From an uncultured Clostridia bacterium (GTDB lineage Bacteria > Bacillota > Clostridia > RUG12999), in the NCBI GenBank assembly GCA_949739095.1, contig CATIYX010000075.1, positions 1 to 6,551 on the forward strand: a DNA stretch of 6,551 nt, given 5' to 3'. The notes beneath the pieces are model-generated. The model was given only the letters and a program-made list of their open reading frames with translations. It was not told where the DNA came from and did no database searches. Shown piece after piece: positions 1 through 6,431 of the stretch (position 1 is its first letter; every line of letters starts with the position of its first letter). A program made the position numbers and the translations under genes.

Positions 1-899
1 ACGCCATAGAGCAAAAATTCTTCATATCCATTCTCTAACGAAGCGGTAATTTGTTCAATTGCATTATGTTGTTCCGCTGTTGGTACATATTTTTCTGATT
101 GTTCTACCGGAAGGCATTGCGTGGGTCTGCGGTATTGTGCTTCCTCCGTTACCGCGGCATAGCCATGACGACATAAGACATCAACGGATTGTCTGGAACA
201 GTTTGCCGCTTGTAGCAACTCCGTAAGCAACAGAGTTTTCTGCTGCGCCAAAATACCAAGTGCACTTGCTGCCGCCGGTGCCCGCCGCTGCAATTGTACT
301 ATTGCTTCTTCCATCATTTCTTCTCCAGCAGTCAGTCGTACAACTTTTTGATACTTTTCTTGCTGTCCATGCACAGCGTATTCTGTCACCCCTACAATGC
401 CTTTTTTTTGCAGTGTATCAATCACACTGCGGTTTGCAAGACAACAGGCTTCTTTAAGCTGTGTCAAGATAACAGGTTCACATTTTTCTTGTAAATAAGC
501 AACAACCATCTGTTGTTTCGCCGTTAGTTTTTGTGTCATCAATTCTCCAGTAAGAAAAACTCGTTCTTCCATTTGGAAATGCACTGCAGGTGGAAGTAGC
601 AAATGCAATGCTTCTGTCATAGAACAAATATAACGTCGTTTCATAAACTGTGCCAATGCAATTCTGGACGATGAAAGCATGGGCTGTGCATCCAGACACT
701 TTGCAACAGGCTTGAGTACCACAGCAGCATCCACCTCTTCAAATCCCAAACAATATCCTTCTAGCTTGCGATTACCCGCACCAAATGGCACTAGCACACG
801 GTGTCCTATTTGAAGGTTCATCTCCTCTGGTACAAGGTAATGAAAAACACGGTCCAGTTTTTTTAATGTTGTATCCACGATAATGCAAGCCGCTTTCAT
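1..899 (-). CDS. priA: PriA, primosomal protein N' (replication restart helicase), N-terminal part, cut by window edge
   Basis: PriA is a 3'-5' DExH helicase that recognises stalled or repaired forks and reloads the replicative helicase. The reading frame is open from ATG 899-897 to the left edge: 299 full codons, with no stop reached. Residues 1-105 look like the 3'-end DNA binding domain, with VDTTLKKLDRVFHYLVP (8-24), VLVPFG (35-40), NRKLEGY (43-49) and a RYICSMTEALHLLLP segment (89-103). Residues about 122-260 contain the winged-helix region, and PTAEQHNAIEQI (273-284) opens helicase lobe 1. The window ends at LLYG, where family members continue into the Walker A motif, so the ATPase core and zinc-binding cysteines lie outside. 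A weak AAAGGGA site (918-912) sits 12 nt upstream of the start. The gene follows coaBC after 34 nt and is probably the last gene visible of the same operon. Identity is firm from the domain pattern and the coaBC neighbour. Confidence 0.93.
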   Translation of the reverse strand, partial: MKAACIIVDTTLKKLDRVFHYLVPEEMNLQIGHRVLVPFGAGNRKLEGYCLGFEEVDAAVVLKPVAKCLDAQPMLSSSRIALAQFMKRRYICSMTEALHLLLPPAVHFQMEERVFLTGELMTQKLTAKQQMVVAYLQEKCEPVILTQLKEACCLANRSVIDTLQKKGIVGVTEYAVHGQQEKYQKVVRLTAGEEMMEEAIVQLQRRAPAAASALGILAQQKTLLLTELLQAANCSRQSVDVLCRHGYAAVTEEAQYRRPTQCLPVEQSEKYVPTAEQHNAIEQITASLENGYEEFLLYG

Positions 900-933
900 C
901 GCAGTGAACCGTCCCTTTCTTCTATCATCCGCC

Positions 934-2118
934 TCATTTATTTACGCAGCGGTCTAAAATCGCATGTGCTAATGTCAATTTAGGCATGTTGTCCAGCGCT
1001 TCCTTCCGACCGTCCCGATAGACAATTGTCACTGTGTTATTGTCAGACTGAAACCCAGCTTCCTGCGCTGTTAAATCGTTTGCAACAATCATATCAGCAC
1101 CTTTATCTAATAATTTCTGATAAGCATATTGCAGTAAATCTTGTGTTTCCATACAAAATCCAACCACGAGACGTTTCTCTTTGTTCCTACAAATTGCACG
1201 CAAAATATCTTCGTTTTTCTCTAATTCGATCGTTTGCAGTTGGTCTTTTTTACATTTATGTTCATAGTGATGTTTAGATTTAAAATCACCTACAGCCGCC
1301 GCTTTGATAATAATATCATGTGACTGATATTGTTCCATCACTGCCTGATACATTTCATCCGCACTGCAAACAGGACATAGTTGAACGCCATACGGCGGCT
1401 GCAGGGCAACAGGACCTGAAACCAGCGTTACTTCTGCACCACGCATATGTGCTGCACGTGCCAATGCATATCCCATTTTACCCGAAGATGGGTTGGAAAT
1501 ATAGCGAACCGGATCAATGAACTCACGCGTCGGTCCGGCTGTTACCAGTACTCGTTTGCCAATCAAATCTTTTTGCAAACAGAGAATGTTTTCAATCTGT
1601 TCCAACAGAACCAATGGTTCCGGCAATTTCCCGGCCCCCTCATCACCACATGCCAAATGTCCTGTAGCAGGCATAATGATATGATAGCCCAAGTTTTTCA
1701 GCAAATCCATGTTTCTTTGTACAATCGGGTTTTCATACATGCCTGTATTCATTGCCGGTGCTAAAATCACCGGACAGCGCGCTGCCATAACGGTTGTTGA
1801 TAACATATCATCTGCAATGCCGCCAGCAATTTTCCCAATAATGTTCGCAGTTGCCGGAACAATGACAAACGCATCTGCTTGTTTTGCCAACGAAATATGC
1901 TCCACATTCCAATGAATGGGTGCGTCAAACATTTGCGTTGTAACTGGCTGGTCTGTCAGCGTCTGAAAGGTCAGCGGTGCGACAAATTTGGTCGCATGTT
2001 CCGTCATAATGACCGGCACACGCGCACCTGCTTTTACAAGTTTACTTGCCAAATCAGCCGCTTTATAAGCAGCAATTCCACCACATACTCCCAAAACAAT
2101 ACATTTCCCATGCAACAT
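934..2118 (-). CDS. coaBC: CoaBC, bifunctional phosphopantothenoylcysteine decarboxylase / phosphopantothenate-cysteine ligase
   Basis: This fused enzyme makes two consecutive steps of coenzyme A synthesis: ligation of cysteine to 4'-phosphopantothenate (CoaB) and FMN-dependent decarboxylation to 4'-phosphopantetheine (CoaC). At 394 aa it has the usual full length. In the CoaC half (1 to about 180) I see GGIAAYKA (13-20), the catalytic His74 in VEHISL, PAMN with Asn124, and the clamp motif ACGDEGAGKL with Cys157. The CoaB half (about 185-394) has VTAGPTRE (192-199), YISNPSSGKMGYA with Asn209, AAAVGDF (273-279), the KCKK lysines (288-291), VGFCMET (319-325) and IVANDLT. Numbering agrees closely with E. 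coli H75, N125, C158 and N210, so both activities should be intact. The start is ATG 2118, 9 nt after an AAAGGGGG site (2135-2128) that overlaps the rpoZ stop codon. It lies 15 nt after rpoZ and 34 nt before priA. Confidence 0.97.
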   Translation of the reverse strand: MLHGKCIVLGVCGGIAAYKAADLASKLVKAGARVPVIMTEHATKFVAPLTFQTLTDQPVTTQMFDAPIHWNVEHISLAKQADAFVIVPATANIIGKIAGGIADDMLSTTVMAARCPVILAPAMNTGMYENPIVQRNMDLLKNLGYHIIMPATGHLACGDEGAGKLPEPLVLLEQIENILCLQKDLIGKRVLVTAGPTREFIDPVRYISNPSSGKMGYALARAAHMRGAEVTLVSGPVALQPPYGVQLCPVCSADEMYQAVMEQYQSHDIIIKAAAVGDFKSKHHYEHKCKKDQLQTIELEKNEDILRAICRNKEKRLVVGFCMETQDLLQYAYQKLLDKGADMIVANDLTAQEAGFQSDNNTVTIVYRDGRKEALDNMPKLTLAHAILDRCVNK

Positions 2119-2133
2119 ATGGCATAGCCCCCT

Positions 2134-2469
2134 TTATTCAGCCGGTATTTCTTCCTGACTAGCTATAGGCTGCTGCACTTCGGGGTCCTGTTCTTCCGGC
2201 TGCCCAGAATCGTGTTGGACAAAATATACTTTTCCATCATACACTTCCTGTACAGAGCGGATAATCGGTTTTACTATTTTTTTGTTAGAAGCACGTTCCA
2301 GCCGTTTCAGACGGCTTTCCAGCGTTGTTGGTTCCGGCGCTAGCTCCCGTTCTTTTTCCAATGCTCTTTCCTGTTGGGCGATTTCACGCGCACGCTTCGC
2401 GGTCACAACCACCAAGCTATAGCGGTTGCCAACCTTATCAATTAATTCTTTTATGGGTGGATAAATCAT
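2134..2469 (-). CDS. rpoZ: RpoZ, RNA polymerase omega subunit with internal insertion and acidic C-terminal tail
   Basis: Omega binds the beta' subunit and helps RNA polymerase assembly and stability. Residues 1-31 ([19 protein letters not shown], then VVVTAKRAREIA) are the classic omega N-terminus with the AKRARE helix. The second conserved helix, usually close behind, appears only at about 66-80 as VKPIIRSVQEVYDGK. Between them lie about 33 charged residues (32-64, rich in E, R and K), and residues 85-111 form a Q/E/P-rich acidic tail. Total length is 111 aa, against about 67 aa in B. subtilis as I recall it. I chose ATG 2469 over TTG 2478, which would give three extra residues, because the AAAGGAGG site (2487-2480) is 10 nt from the ATG but only 1 nt from the TTG. 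The start overlaps the gmk stop as ATGA, suggesting coupled translation. Identity is strong from motif and context; the effect of the insertion is unknown. Confidence 0.92.
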   Translation of the reverse strand: MIYPPIKELIDKVGNRYSLVVVTAKRAREIAQQERALEKERELAPEPTTLESRLKRLERASNKKIVKPIIRSVQEVYDGKVYFVQHDSGQPEEQDPEVQQPIASQEEIPAE

Positions 2470-3074
2470 TGTCCACAAACCTCCTTTAATAATGTCAAAT
2501 TTCTGGATACTTTTATCTTTTCGGCTCGAACAATAGATTCAAACCGATCAGTTGCTTCTTCTACAATATCATTTAATATAAAATAATCATATTGCCGCGC
2601 CAATTCCACTTCTTCCGCTGCACGTGCCATCCTACGGTCAATCACCTCTATCGACTCTGTGCCGCGTCCTATAATACGACTTCGCAATTCCTCCATAGAA
2701 GGCGGAAGAATAAAAATGAGAACGGCTTCAGGGAACTGTTTTTTGACCTGCATTGCTCCCTGCACTTCAATTTCAAGCAATACATCTTGTCCCGCAGCAA
2801 GCTTTTCTTCTACCTTTGCCCGCGGCGTTCCATAATAATTGCCGCAAAAATTTGCCCATTCAATAAACTCATCCTGTGCAATCATTTGCTCAAATTTCTG
2901 CTGCTGCAAAAAATAGTAATGTACGCCCTCCTGCTCCATAGCACGCGGGGCACGCGTTGTCGCAGAAACCGACAAATGCACCTGCGGATGACGTTGCATA
3001 AACGTGCCACAAATCGTTCCTTTTCCTGCTCCAGCAGGACCTGACACCACCAAAAGGAGTCCCCTATTCTTCAT
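2466..3074 (-). CDS. gmk: Gmk, guanylate kinase
   Basis: Guanylate kinase converts GMP (or dGMP) plus ATP to GDP plus ADP in the cytoplasm, feeding GTP, dGTP and alarmone pools. The protein is 202 aa, normal for the family. Motifs in order: P-loop GPAGAGKGT (12-20); GMP-binding VSATTRAPR (36-44) followed by [23 protein letters not shown] (69-84) with Glu72 and Tyr81; LLEIEVQGA (99-107); and the lid segment GRGTES. Two small departures are visible: Ala14 where Ser is usual in GPSG, and Glu103 where LLEIDVQGA is usual. Both are mild, and activity is expected. ATG 3074 was chosen because GGAGG (3088-3084) lies 9 nt upstream; the in-frame ATG at 3083 abuts that site, and an upstream extension would lie inside remA. 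The gene overlaps remA by 11 nt and rpoZ by 4 nt. In some Bacillota Gmk is inhibited by (p)ppGpp; I cannot judge that here. Confidence 0.97.
   Translation of the reverse strand: MKNRGLLLVVSGPAGAGKGTICGTFMQRHPQVHLSVSATTRAPRAMEQEGVHYYFLQQQKFEQMIAQDEFIEWANFCGNYYGTPRAKVEEKLAAGQDVLLEIEVQGAMQVKKQFPEAVLIFILPPSMEELRSRIIGRGTESIEVIDRRMARAAEEVELARQYDYFILNDIVEEATDRFESIVRAEKIKVSRNLTLLKEVCGQ
2480..2487 (-). promoter_or_regulatory. Ribosome binding site that fixes the rpoZ start
   Basis: AAAGGAGG lies inside the last codons of gmk, 10 nt before ATG 2469 and only 1 nt before TTG 2478. This favours the ATG that overlaps the gmk stop codon. Confidence 0.85.
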
Positions 3075-3339
3075 CCAAATCATCCTCCAATATCGCCGCC
3101 GCGTCTTTTCCGCCAAGACGATGCGCAACCGTCTCAGGTTGCACCGCGGACAAAATGATATGGTCGCTGTCTGTAATTAGCACAGCACGCGTCCTACGTC
3201 CATAGGTCGCATCTATCAGCATACCGCGGTCGCGTGCTTCTTGTACAATTCGTTTAATTGGCGCAGATTCAGGACTGACAATTGCTACCAAACGACCTGC
3301 CGATACAAAGTTGCCAAACCCGATATTGATTAGTTTCAT
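3064..3339 (-). CDS. remA: RemA (DUF370) DNA-binding regulatory protein
   Basis: RemA is a small ring-forming DNA-binding protein. In B. subtilis it activates extracellular matrix and osmoprotection genes; in other Bacillota its targets are largely unknown. At 91 aa the length is normal, and the sequence is nearly colinear with the family: [15 protein letters not shown] (2-16), [11 protein letters not shown] (20-30), [18 protein letters not shown] (35-52), [21 protein letters not shown] (from about 55). Arg16, Arg48 and Arg49 match the positions I recall as DNA-contacting R18, R50 and R51 in B. subtilis. The last 15 or so residues are acidic (EDDLDEE). ATG 3339 has AGGAG (3354-3350) 10 nt upstream. 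It lies between yicC (56-nt gap) and gmk (11-nt overlap), the same order as in B. subtilis. Family assignment is very secure; a matrix or biofilm role in this organism is only inference. Confidence 0.96.
   Translation of the reverse strand: MKLINIGFGNFVSAGRLVAIVSPESAPIKRIVQEARDRGMLIDATYGRRTRAVLITDSDHIILSAVQPETVAHRLGGKDAAAILEDDLDEE
3084..3090 (-). promoter_or_regulatory. Ribosome binding site that fixes the gmk start
   Basis: TTGGAGG lies inside the end of remA, 9 nt before ATG 3074. The alternative in-frame ATG at 3083 directly abuts it and would be poorly placed. Confidence 0.85.
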
Positions 3340-3395
3340 AAGTCAAAAACTCCTATTCCTATAGTATTTCCATATTTTTGCAATTCATAACGCAA

Positions 3396-4274
3396 CTATT
3401 CGATATTTTGTATCTGCTCCCGCAGTTTTTCAATTTCCGCTTTTGTATCAACAACCAACTTAGCAATTTCAATTTGATTACATTTAGAACCAATGGTATT
3501 TACTTCCCGATTCATTTCCTGAATCAGAAAATCCAATTTTCGTCCAACCGGTTCTTCCAAATGCAACAAATGATCTAGTTCTTTCAAATGTGAACCAAGC
3601 CGCGTAAGTTCTTCGTCAGTACATACTTTATCTGCAAAAATTGCCACTTCTGTCAGTAGTCGTGTTTCATCAATATCCTTTTGTTGCGTGAGTTCCACGA
3701 TTTTTTCCCGTAGTCGCCGTTGATAATCTTCCACTGCTGCCGGCGCCAATTGCTCTATCTGTTCCACAACTATACGGATACGGTTTCCACATTCCAAAAG
3801 TGCACCGCCAATCCGTTCACCTTCCCGCTGGCGCATTTGCAAAAAGTTTTCACCTGCTTCATCCAATACCTGCTTTACTTCCTGCCAAATCACATCGTGG
3901 TCCTCTTCCGTTTTATCAATTTGAAAAATATCAGGAAACCGAGCCAATTGTCCTGCCGTCAAATCATTCTGCAAGGAGAATGTCTCTGATAGCGCATCCA
4001 CTGCTTTTTTATATTGACCGGCAAGCGCCATATCTACCTGAATTTGTTTTCCATCTTCCCGAAAATCATCAATTATAATAAATACATCTATTTTACCGCG
4101 CGCTGCAAAATGTTTCACTTCCTCCCTGATTTTCTCTTCCAGAAAAGAATAAATCCGCGGCAGTTTTATGTTAATATCTGCAAAACGATGGTTCACCGAT
4201 TTCATTTCCACGACCACGCGTTTGGTATCAAACAAAACTTCTGCTCTTCCATAGCCTGTCATGCTTTTAAGCAT
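3396..4274 (-). CDS. yicC: YicC/YloC family endoribonuclease
   Basis: YicC/YloC proteins were long annotated as stress-induced proteins and are now described as single-strand endoribonucleases; the E. coli member is linked to small-RNA turnover. The protein is 292 aa, typical length. The N-terminal YicC_N domain starts with MTGYGRAE (5-12) and has VEMKSVNHRF (22-31) and ARGKIDVFI (58-66). The C-terminal DUF1732 domain has EELTRLGSHLKELDHLL (221-237), GRKLDFLIQEMNREVNTIGSK (244-264) and ends in the family signature REQIQNIE. One departure: Cys218 stands where D-V/I-x-E-E-L members carry Asp. The start is ATG 4274, 9 nt after GGAGG (4288-4284); the frame stays open upstream to a TTG at 4340 that has no ribosome binding site. 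As first gene after the leftward promoter at 4389-4361 it likely heads the operon. Family call is secure; RNA targets here are unknown. Confidence 0.95.
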   Translation of the reverse strand: MLKSMTGYGRAEVLFDTKRVVVEMKSVNHRFADINIKLPRIYSFLEEKIREEVKHFAARGKIDVFIIIDDFREDGKQIQVDMALAGQYKKAVDALSETFSLQNDLTAGQLARFPDIFQIDKTEEDHDVIWQEVKQVLDEAGENFLQMRQREGERIGGALLECGNRIRIVVEQIEQLAPAAVEDYQRRLREKIVELTQQKDIDETRLLTEVAIFADKVCTDEELTRLGSHLKELDHLLHLEEPVGRKLDFLIQEMNREVNTIGSKCNQIEIAKLVVDTKAEIEKLREQIQNIE

Positions 4275-4360
4275 ATGATTATTCCTCCGCATTTCTATTT
4301 GGTTTTCTCCATTTTGGTAATGATATATACAGAATTCCAAATGCTAACATTCCATTATAT

Positions 4361-4389
4361 ATTTTACCTTTATTCCGCTGCAATGTCAA
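4361..4389 (-). promoter_or_regulatory. Sigma-A type promoter for the yicC-remA-gmk-rpoZ-coaBC-priA operon
   Basis: Reading leftward, TTGACA (4389-4384) is a perfect -35 box, followed by exactly 17 nt and the -10 box TAAAAT (4366-4361), one mismatch from TATAAT. An A-rich stretch (4408-4391) just upstream could act as an UP element. Transcription would start near 4354, giving a leader of about 80 nt before the yicC ATG. I see no other promoter of similar quality among the downstream genes, so this may drive the whole set. Confidence 0.8.
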
Positions 4390-4520
4390 ACCTTTTTTCG
4401 CTTTTTCAGCATTTTATATGGATTCTGATACAATACACAGGTGACGCTTGTTTATCTATATGGAAGAATACGTATTTCGTAATTTTTTCCACATTTTCTA
4501 AAAATAATCTTGTCTTTTAG
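4390..4520. other. Central part of the divergent intergenic region, no gene
   Basis: These 131 nt separate the two outward-facing promoters. No reading frame here has a ribosome binding site and a recognisable product. The stretch is AT-rich with several T or A tracts. It holds a direct repeat TATATGGA at 4415-4422 and 4457-4464, whose copies start 42 bp apart, and a short TACG-TATTT-CGTA inverted repeat near 4470. These might be regulator sites, but nothing matches an operator I know. Confidence 0.5.
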
Positions 4521-4549
4521 TTGAAAAATTCTGTAGATATTGGTATACT
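4521..4549 (+). promoter_or_regulatory. Extended -10 sigma-A promoter for rqcH
   Basis: TTGAAA (4521-4526) and TATACT (4544-4549) are separated by exactly 17 nt, and TGG at 4541-4543 adds the TG of an extended -10 element. Transcription would begin near 4556. The position also settles the rqcH start: the same frame is open upstream to TTG 4521, but that codon lies in the -35 box, so those 44 codons would not be fully transcribed from this promoter. Confidence 0.82.
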
Positions 4550-4555
4550 ACTAGT

Positions 4556-4652
4556 TAGACATAAGAGCGTCAAACCTCATGCGGTTCCCAGAAGCAGATT
4601 TTCCCGTATGGTATTCGATTCTCTTATACCTACGGACTGGAGGGAAACAATC
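4556..4652 (+). promoter_or_regulatory. Structured 5' leader of rqcH with a stem-loop next to the ribosome binding site
   Basis: About 96 nt lie between the predicted transcription start and the rqcH ATG. CCGTA-T-GGTAT (4604-4614) pairs with ATACCTACGG (4626-4635), a 10-bp stem with one bulged T and an 11-nt loop, ending 3 nt before the GGAGGG site (4639-4644). Other pairings are possible. ATAAGAG (4561-4567) is complementary to CTCTTAT (4621-4627), which lies mostly in that loop. TTTCCC (4600-4605) or TTCCC (4585-4589) could pair with GGGAAA (4642-4647) and mask the ribosome binding site. It matches no riboswitch or T-box class I recognise. Base complementarity is seen; a regulatory role is inferred. 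Confidence 0.45.
4639..4644 (+). promoter_or_regulatory. Ribosome binding site that fixes the rqcH start
   Basis: GGAGGG lies 8 nt before ATG 4653. No comparable site precedes the in-frame upstream TTG at 4521, so 4653 is the translated start. Confidence 0.9.
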
Positions 4653-6431
4653 ATGCCATTTGATTCAATTACAACGACCTGTATTGCACAGGAATTAGAT
4701 ACGCTTTTAACGGAGGGTCGCATTGATAAAATTTATATGCCGGATTCTTATGATATTATTATGCATGTGCGCGCGAAAGGACAAAACAGGAAGCTGCTTT
4801 TAAGTTGCAATGCTTCATTTCCACGCGTCTATTTAACAGATGCAGCGCGGGAAAATCCCCTAACGCCGCCCAACTTTTGTATGCTGCTGCGCAAATTTTT
4901 AAGCGGTGGTAAAATTTTATCTGTCAAGCAATACGATTTGGAACGTATCATTGAATTTGCTGTTGAAGTACGGAGCGAACTCGGCGATATTGTTGTGAAA
5001 AAACTGGTGGTGGAATTGCTTGGGAAATATAGCAACATTCTGCTGGTACATGAAAACGGAAAAATAGCGGACTGTATTCGCCATGTTGATGATACTGTTA
5101 CTTCTATGCGGTTGGTGCTTCCCGGTCTCCCCTATGAATTGCCGCCTAAAATGGAAAAGCAGAATCCCTTTTCCTGTGATAAAGTACAGTTTTTTCAAAT
5201 TATTTCACAGAGCACGCCCGGAAAAACAATTGACAAAATCCTGCTTGAAAATATATTAGGTTTGTCACCTCTGCTCTCGCGCGAAATTGCTTACCGCGCT
5301 TTGGAAAGAACAGATTCGACTCTTGCGGAACTTACCAATAATCAAATTTATGATGTTGCAGCAGAACTTGCACATTTTTTTGAACAAGTAAAAGCGGGTA
5401 CATTTACCCCAGTCTTGCTTTATGATGGAGCAAAACCTGTTGATTTTGCACCGGTTCCTATCACCCAATATGAATCTCTCTACCTCGCCCACCCTGTTGC
5501 GCAATTATGCGCGTCACTGGATAGTTTCTATCTGGAACGGGAACGGCATAACAAAATGATTACGCTTAGTCGCGATATGGCGAAAACAGTCAACAACTTA
5601 ATACAGCGCTGCCGCAAAAAAATGCATTTGCAAGAACAATCCGTGCGGGATGCAGAAAAACGTGAAAGTGATAAGCTGTATGGGGATCTCATTACCGCAA
5701 ACATTTACCAGATTGCATCTGGTGACCGTGTTTTACGCGTACAGAATTTCTATGAAGCAGATTTGCCAGAAGTAGAAATCAAGCTGGATCCCACACTGAC
5801 TCCCAGTCAGAATGCACAAAAATATTATTCACGGTATAATAAACTAAAAAGCACCGCGGAAAATGCGGCGCAGCAACTGGAAAAATCAGCCATAGACCTC
5901 AACTATTTGGAGAGCGTTGCCACTGCCATTGCCCAGTGTGAATCTACAGCGGACCTTCGTGAAATTAAAGCGGAACTCACTGCCGGAGGATATCTTAAAA
6001 ATCGACAAAAACAGGGTAAACGCAAGGAAAAAGATACTGTTTCTATGCCGGCAGAATATACCAGCAGCGATGGATTTACCATTCTTGTCGGAAAAAATAA
6101 CAAACAAAATGATTTTTTGACCTTGAAAATTGCCCGTGGCAACGATATCTGGTTCCATACGAAAAATATTCCAGGTTCTCATACCGTTATTATTTCAGGT
6201 GGGCAGGAAGTTCCTGAAACAACTATTCTGGAAGCGGCCTGGCTTGCAGCCTATCATTCTAAAGCACGCGCTTCCAGCAACGTACCTGTGGACTATACGC
6301 AAATCCGTAATGTAAAAAAGCCAGGCGGTGCAAAGCCCGGTATGGTAATATATGTGAAAAACAAAACACTTTTTGTATCACCTGATGAGGCTTTCATTTC
6401 AAAATTAAAAACCAGCCATGATACGCAGTAA
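4653..6431 (+). CDS. rqcH: RqcH / NFACT family ribosome quality control factor (formerly fibronectin-binding protein)
   Basis: RqcH binds 50S subunits carrying stalled peptidyl-tRNA and recruits tRNA-Ala to add C-terminal alanine tails that mark the chain for proteolysis. It is the bacterial relative of Rqc2/NEMF. The 592 aa length is normal. The NFACT-N region starts MPFDSI and has GRIDKIY (22-28), LLLSCNASFPRVYLT (48-62), NFCMLLRKFL (74-83), LERI (96-99), GDIVVKKLVVELLGKYSNILL (111-131) and LPGLPYELPP. An HhH-like segment with LGLSPLLSREIA is at about 202-213. Helical coiled-coil stretches lie at about 288-355 and 386-430. NFACT-R (DUF814) spans about 469-586, with GNDIWFHTKNIPGSHT from 496, NVPVDYT, KKPGGAKPG and KTLFVSP. 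The usual Asp of the tRNA-binding D-R pair (D97/R98 in B. subtilis) is Glu97 here. It is transcribed away from yicC from its own promoter. No signal peptide is seen, so it is cytoplasmic; surface fibronectin binding is an older reading. Confidence 0.95.
   Translation: MPFDSITTTCIAQELDTLLTEGRIDKIYMPDSYDIIMHVRAKGQNRKLLLSCNASFPRVYLTDAARENPLTPPNFCMLLRKFLSGGKILSVKQYDLERIIEFAVEVRSELGDIVVKKLVVELLGKYSNILLVHENGKIADCIRHVDDTVTSMRLVLPGLPYELPPKMEKQNPFSCDKVQFFQIISQSTPGKTIDKILLENILGLSPLLSREIAYRALERTDSTLAELTNNQIYDVAAELAHFFEQVKAGTFTPVLLYDGAKPVDFAPVPITQYESLYLAHPVAQLCASLDSFYLERERHNKMITLSRDMAKTVNNLIQRCRKKMHLQEQSVRDAEKRESDKLYGDLITANIYQIASGDRVLRVQNFYEADLPEVEIKLDPTLTPSQNAQKYYSRYNKLKSTAENAAQQLEKSAIDLNYLESVATAIAQCESTADLREIKAELTAGGYLKNRQKQGKRKEKDTVSMPAEYTSSDGFTILVGKNNKQNDFLTLKIARGNDIWFHTKNIPGSHTVIISGGQEVPETTILEAAWLAAYHSKARASSNVPVDYTQIRNVKKPGGAKPGMVIYVKNKTLFVSPDEAFISKLKTSHDTQ

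Noticed and set aside
478..699. 73-codon minus-strand frame inside the priA region
   Set aside because: It lies in another frame of the clear PriA coding sequence and has no family features.
900..928. 10-codon frame (ATG 928) ending on the priA start as ATGA
   Set aside because: Its only Shine-Dalgarno-like sequence abuts the ATG with no spacing, and the peptide is tiny. Most likely chance.
2592..3044. 150-codon plus-strand frame opposite gmk
   Set aside because: It is the antisense shadow of a secure gene and shows no recognisable domain. The other long antisense frames opposite coaBC, yicC and rqcH are rejected for the same reason.
4275..4340. Longer yicC starting at TTG 4340
   Set aside because: There is no ribosome binding site before it, and the family begins at the MTGYGRA segment, matching ATG 4274 with GGAGG 9 nt upstream.
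4485..4493. DnaA-box-like TTTTCCACA in the divergent intergenic region
   Set aside because: It is a single site with one mismatch, with no cluster and no origin-linked genes nearby.
4521..4652. 44-codon N-terminal extension of RqcH from TTG 4521
   Set aside because: The TTG is the -35 box of a strong promoter, no ribosome binding site precedes it, and family members begin at MxFD, matching ATG 4653 with its GGAGGG site.
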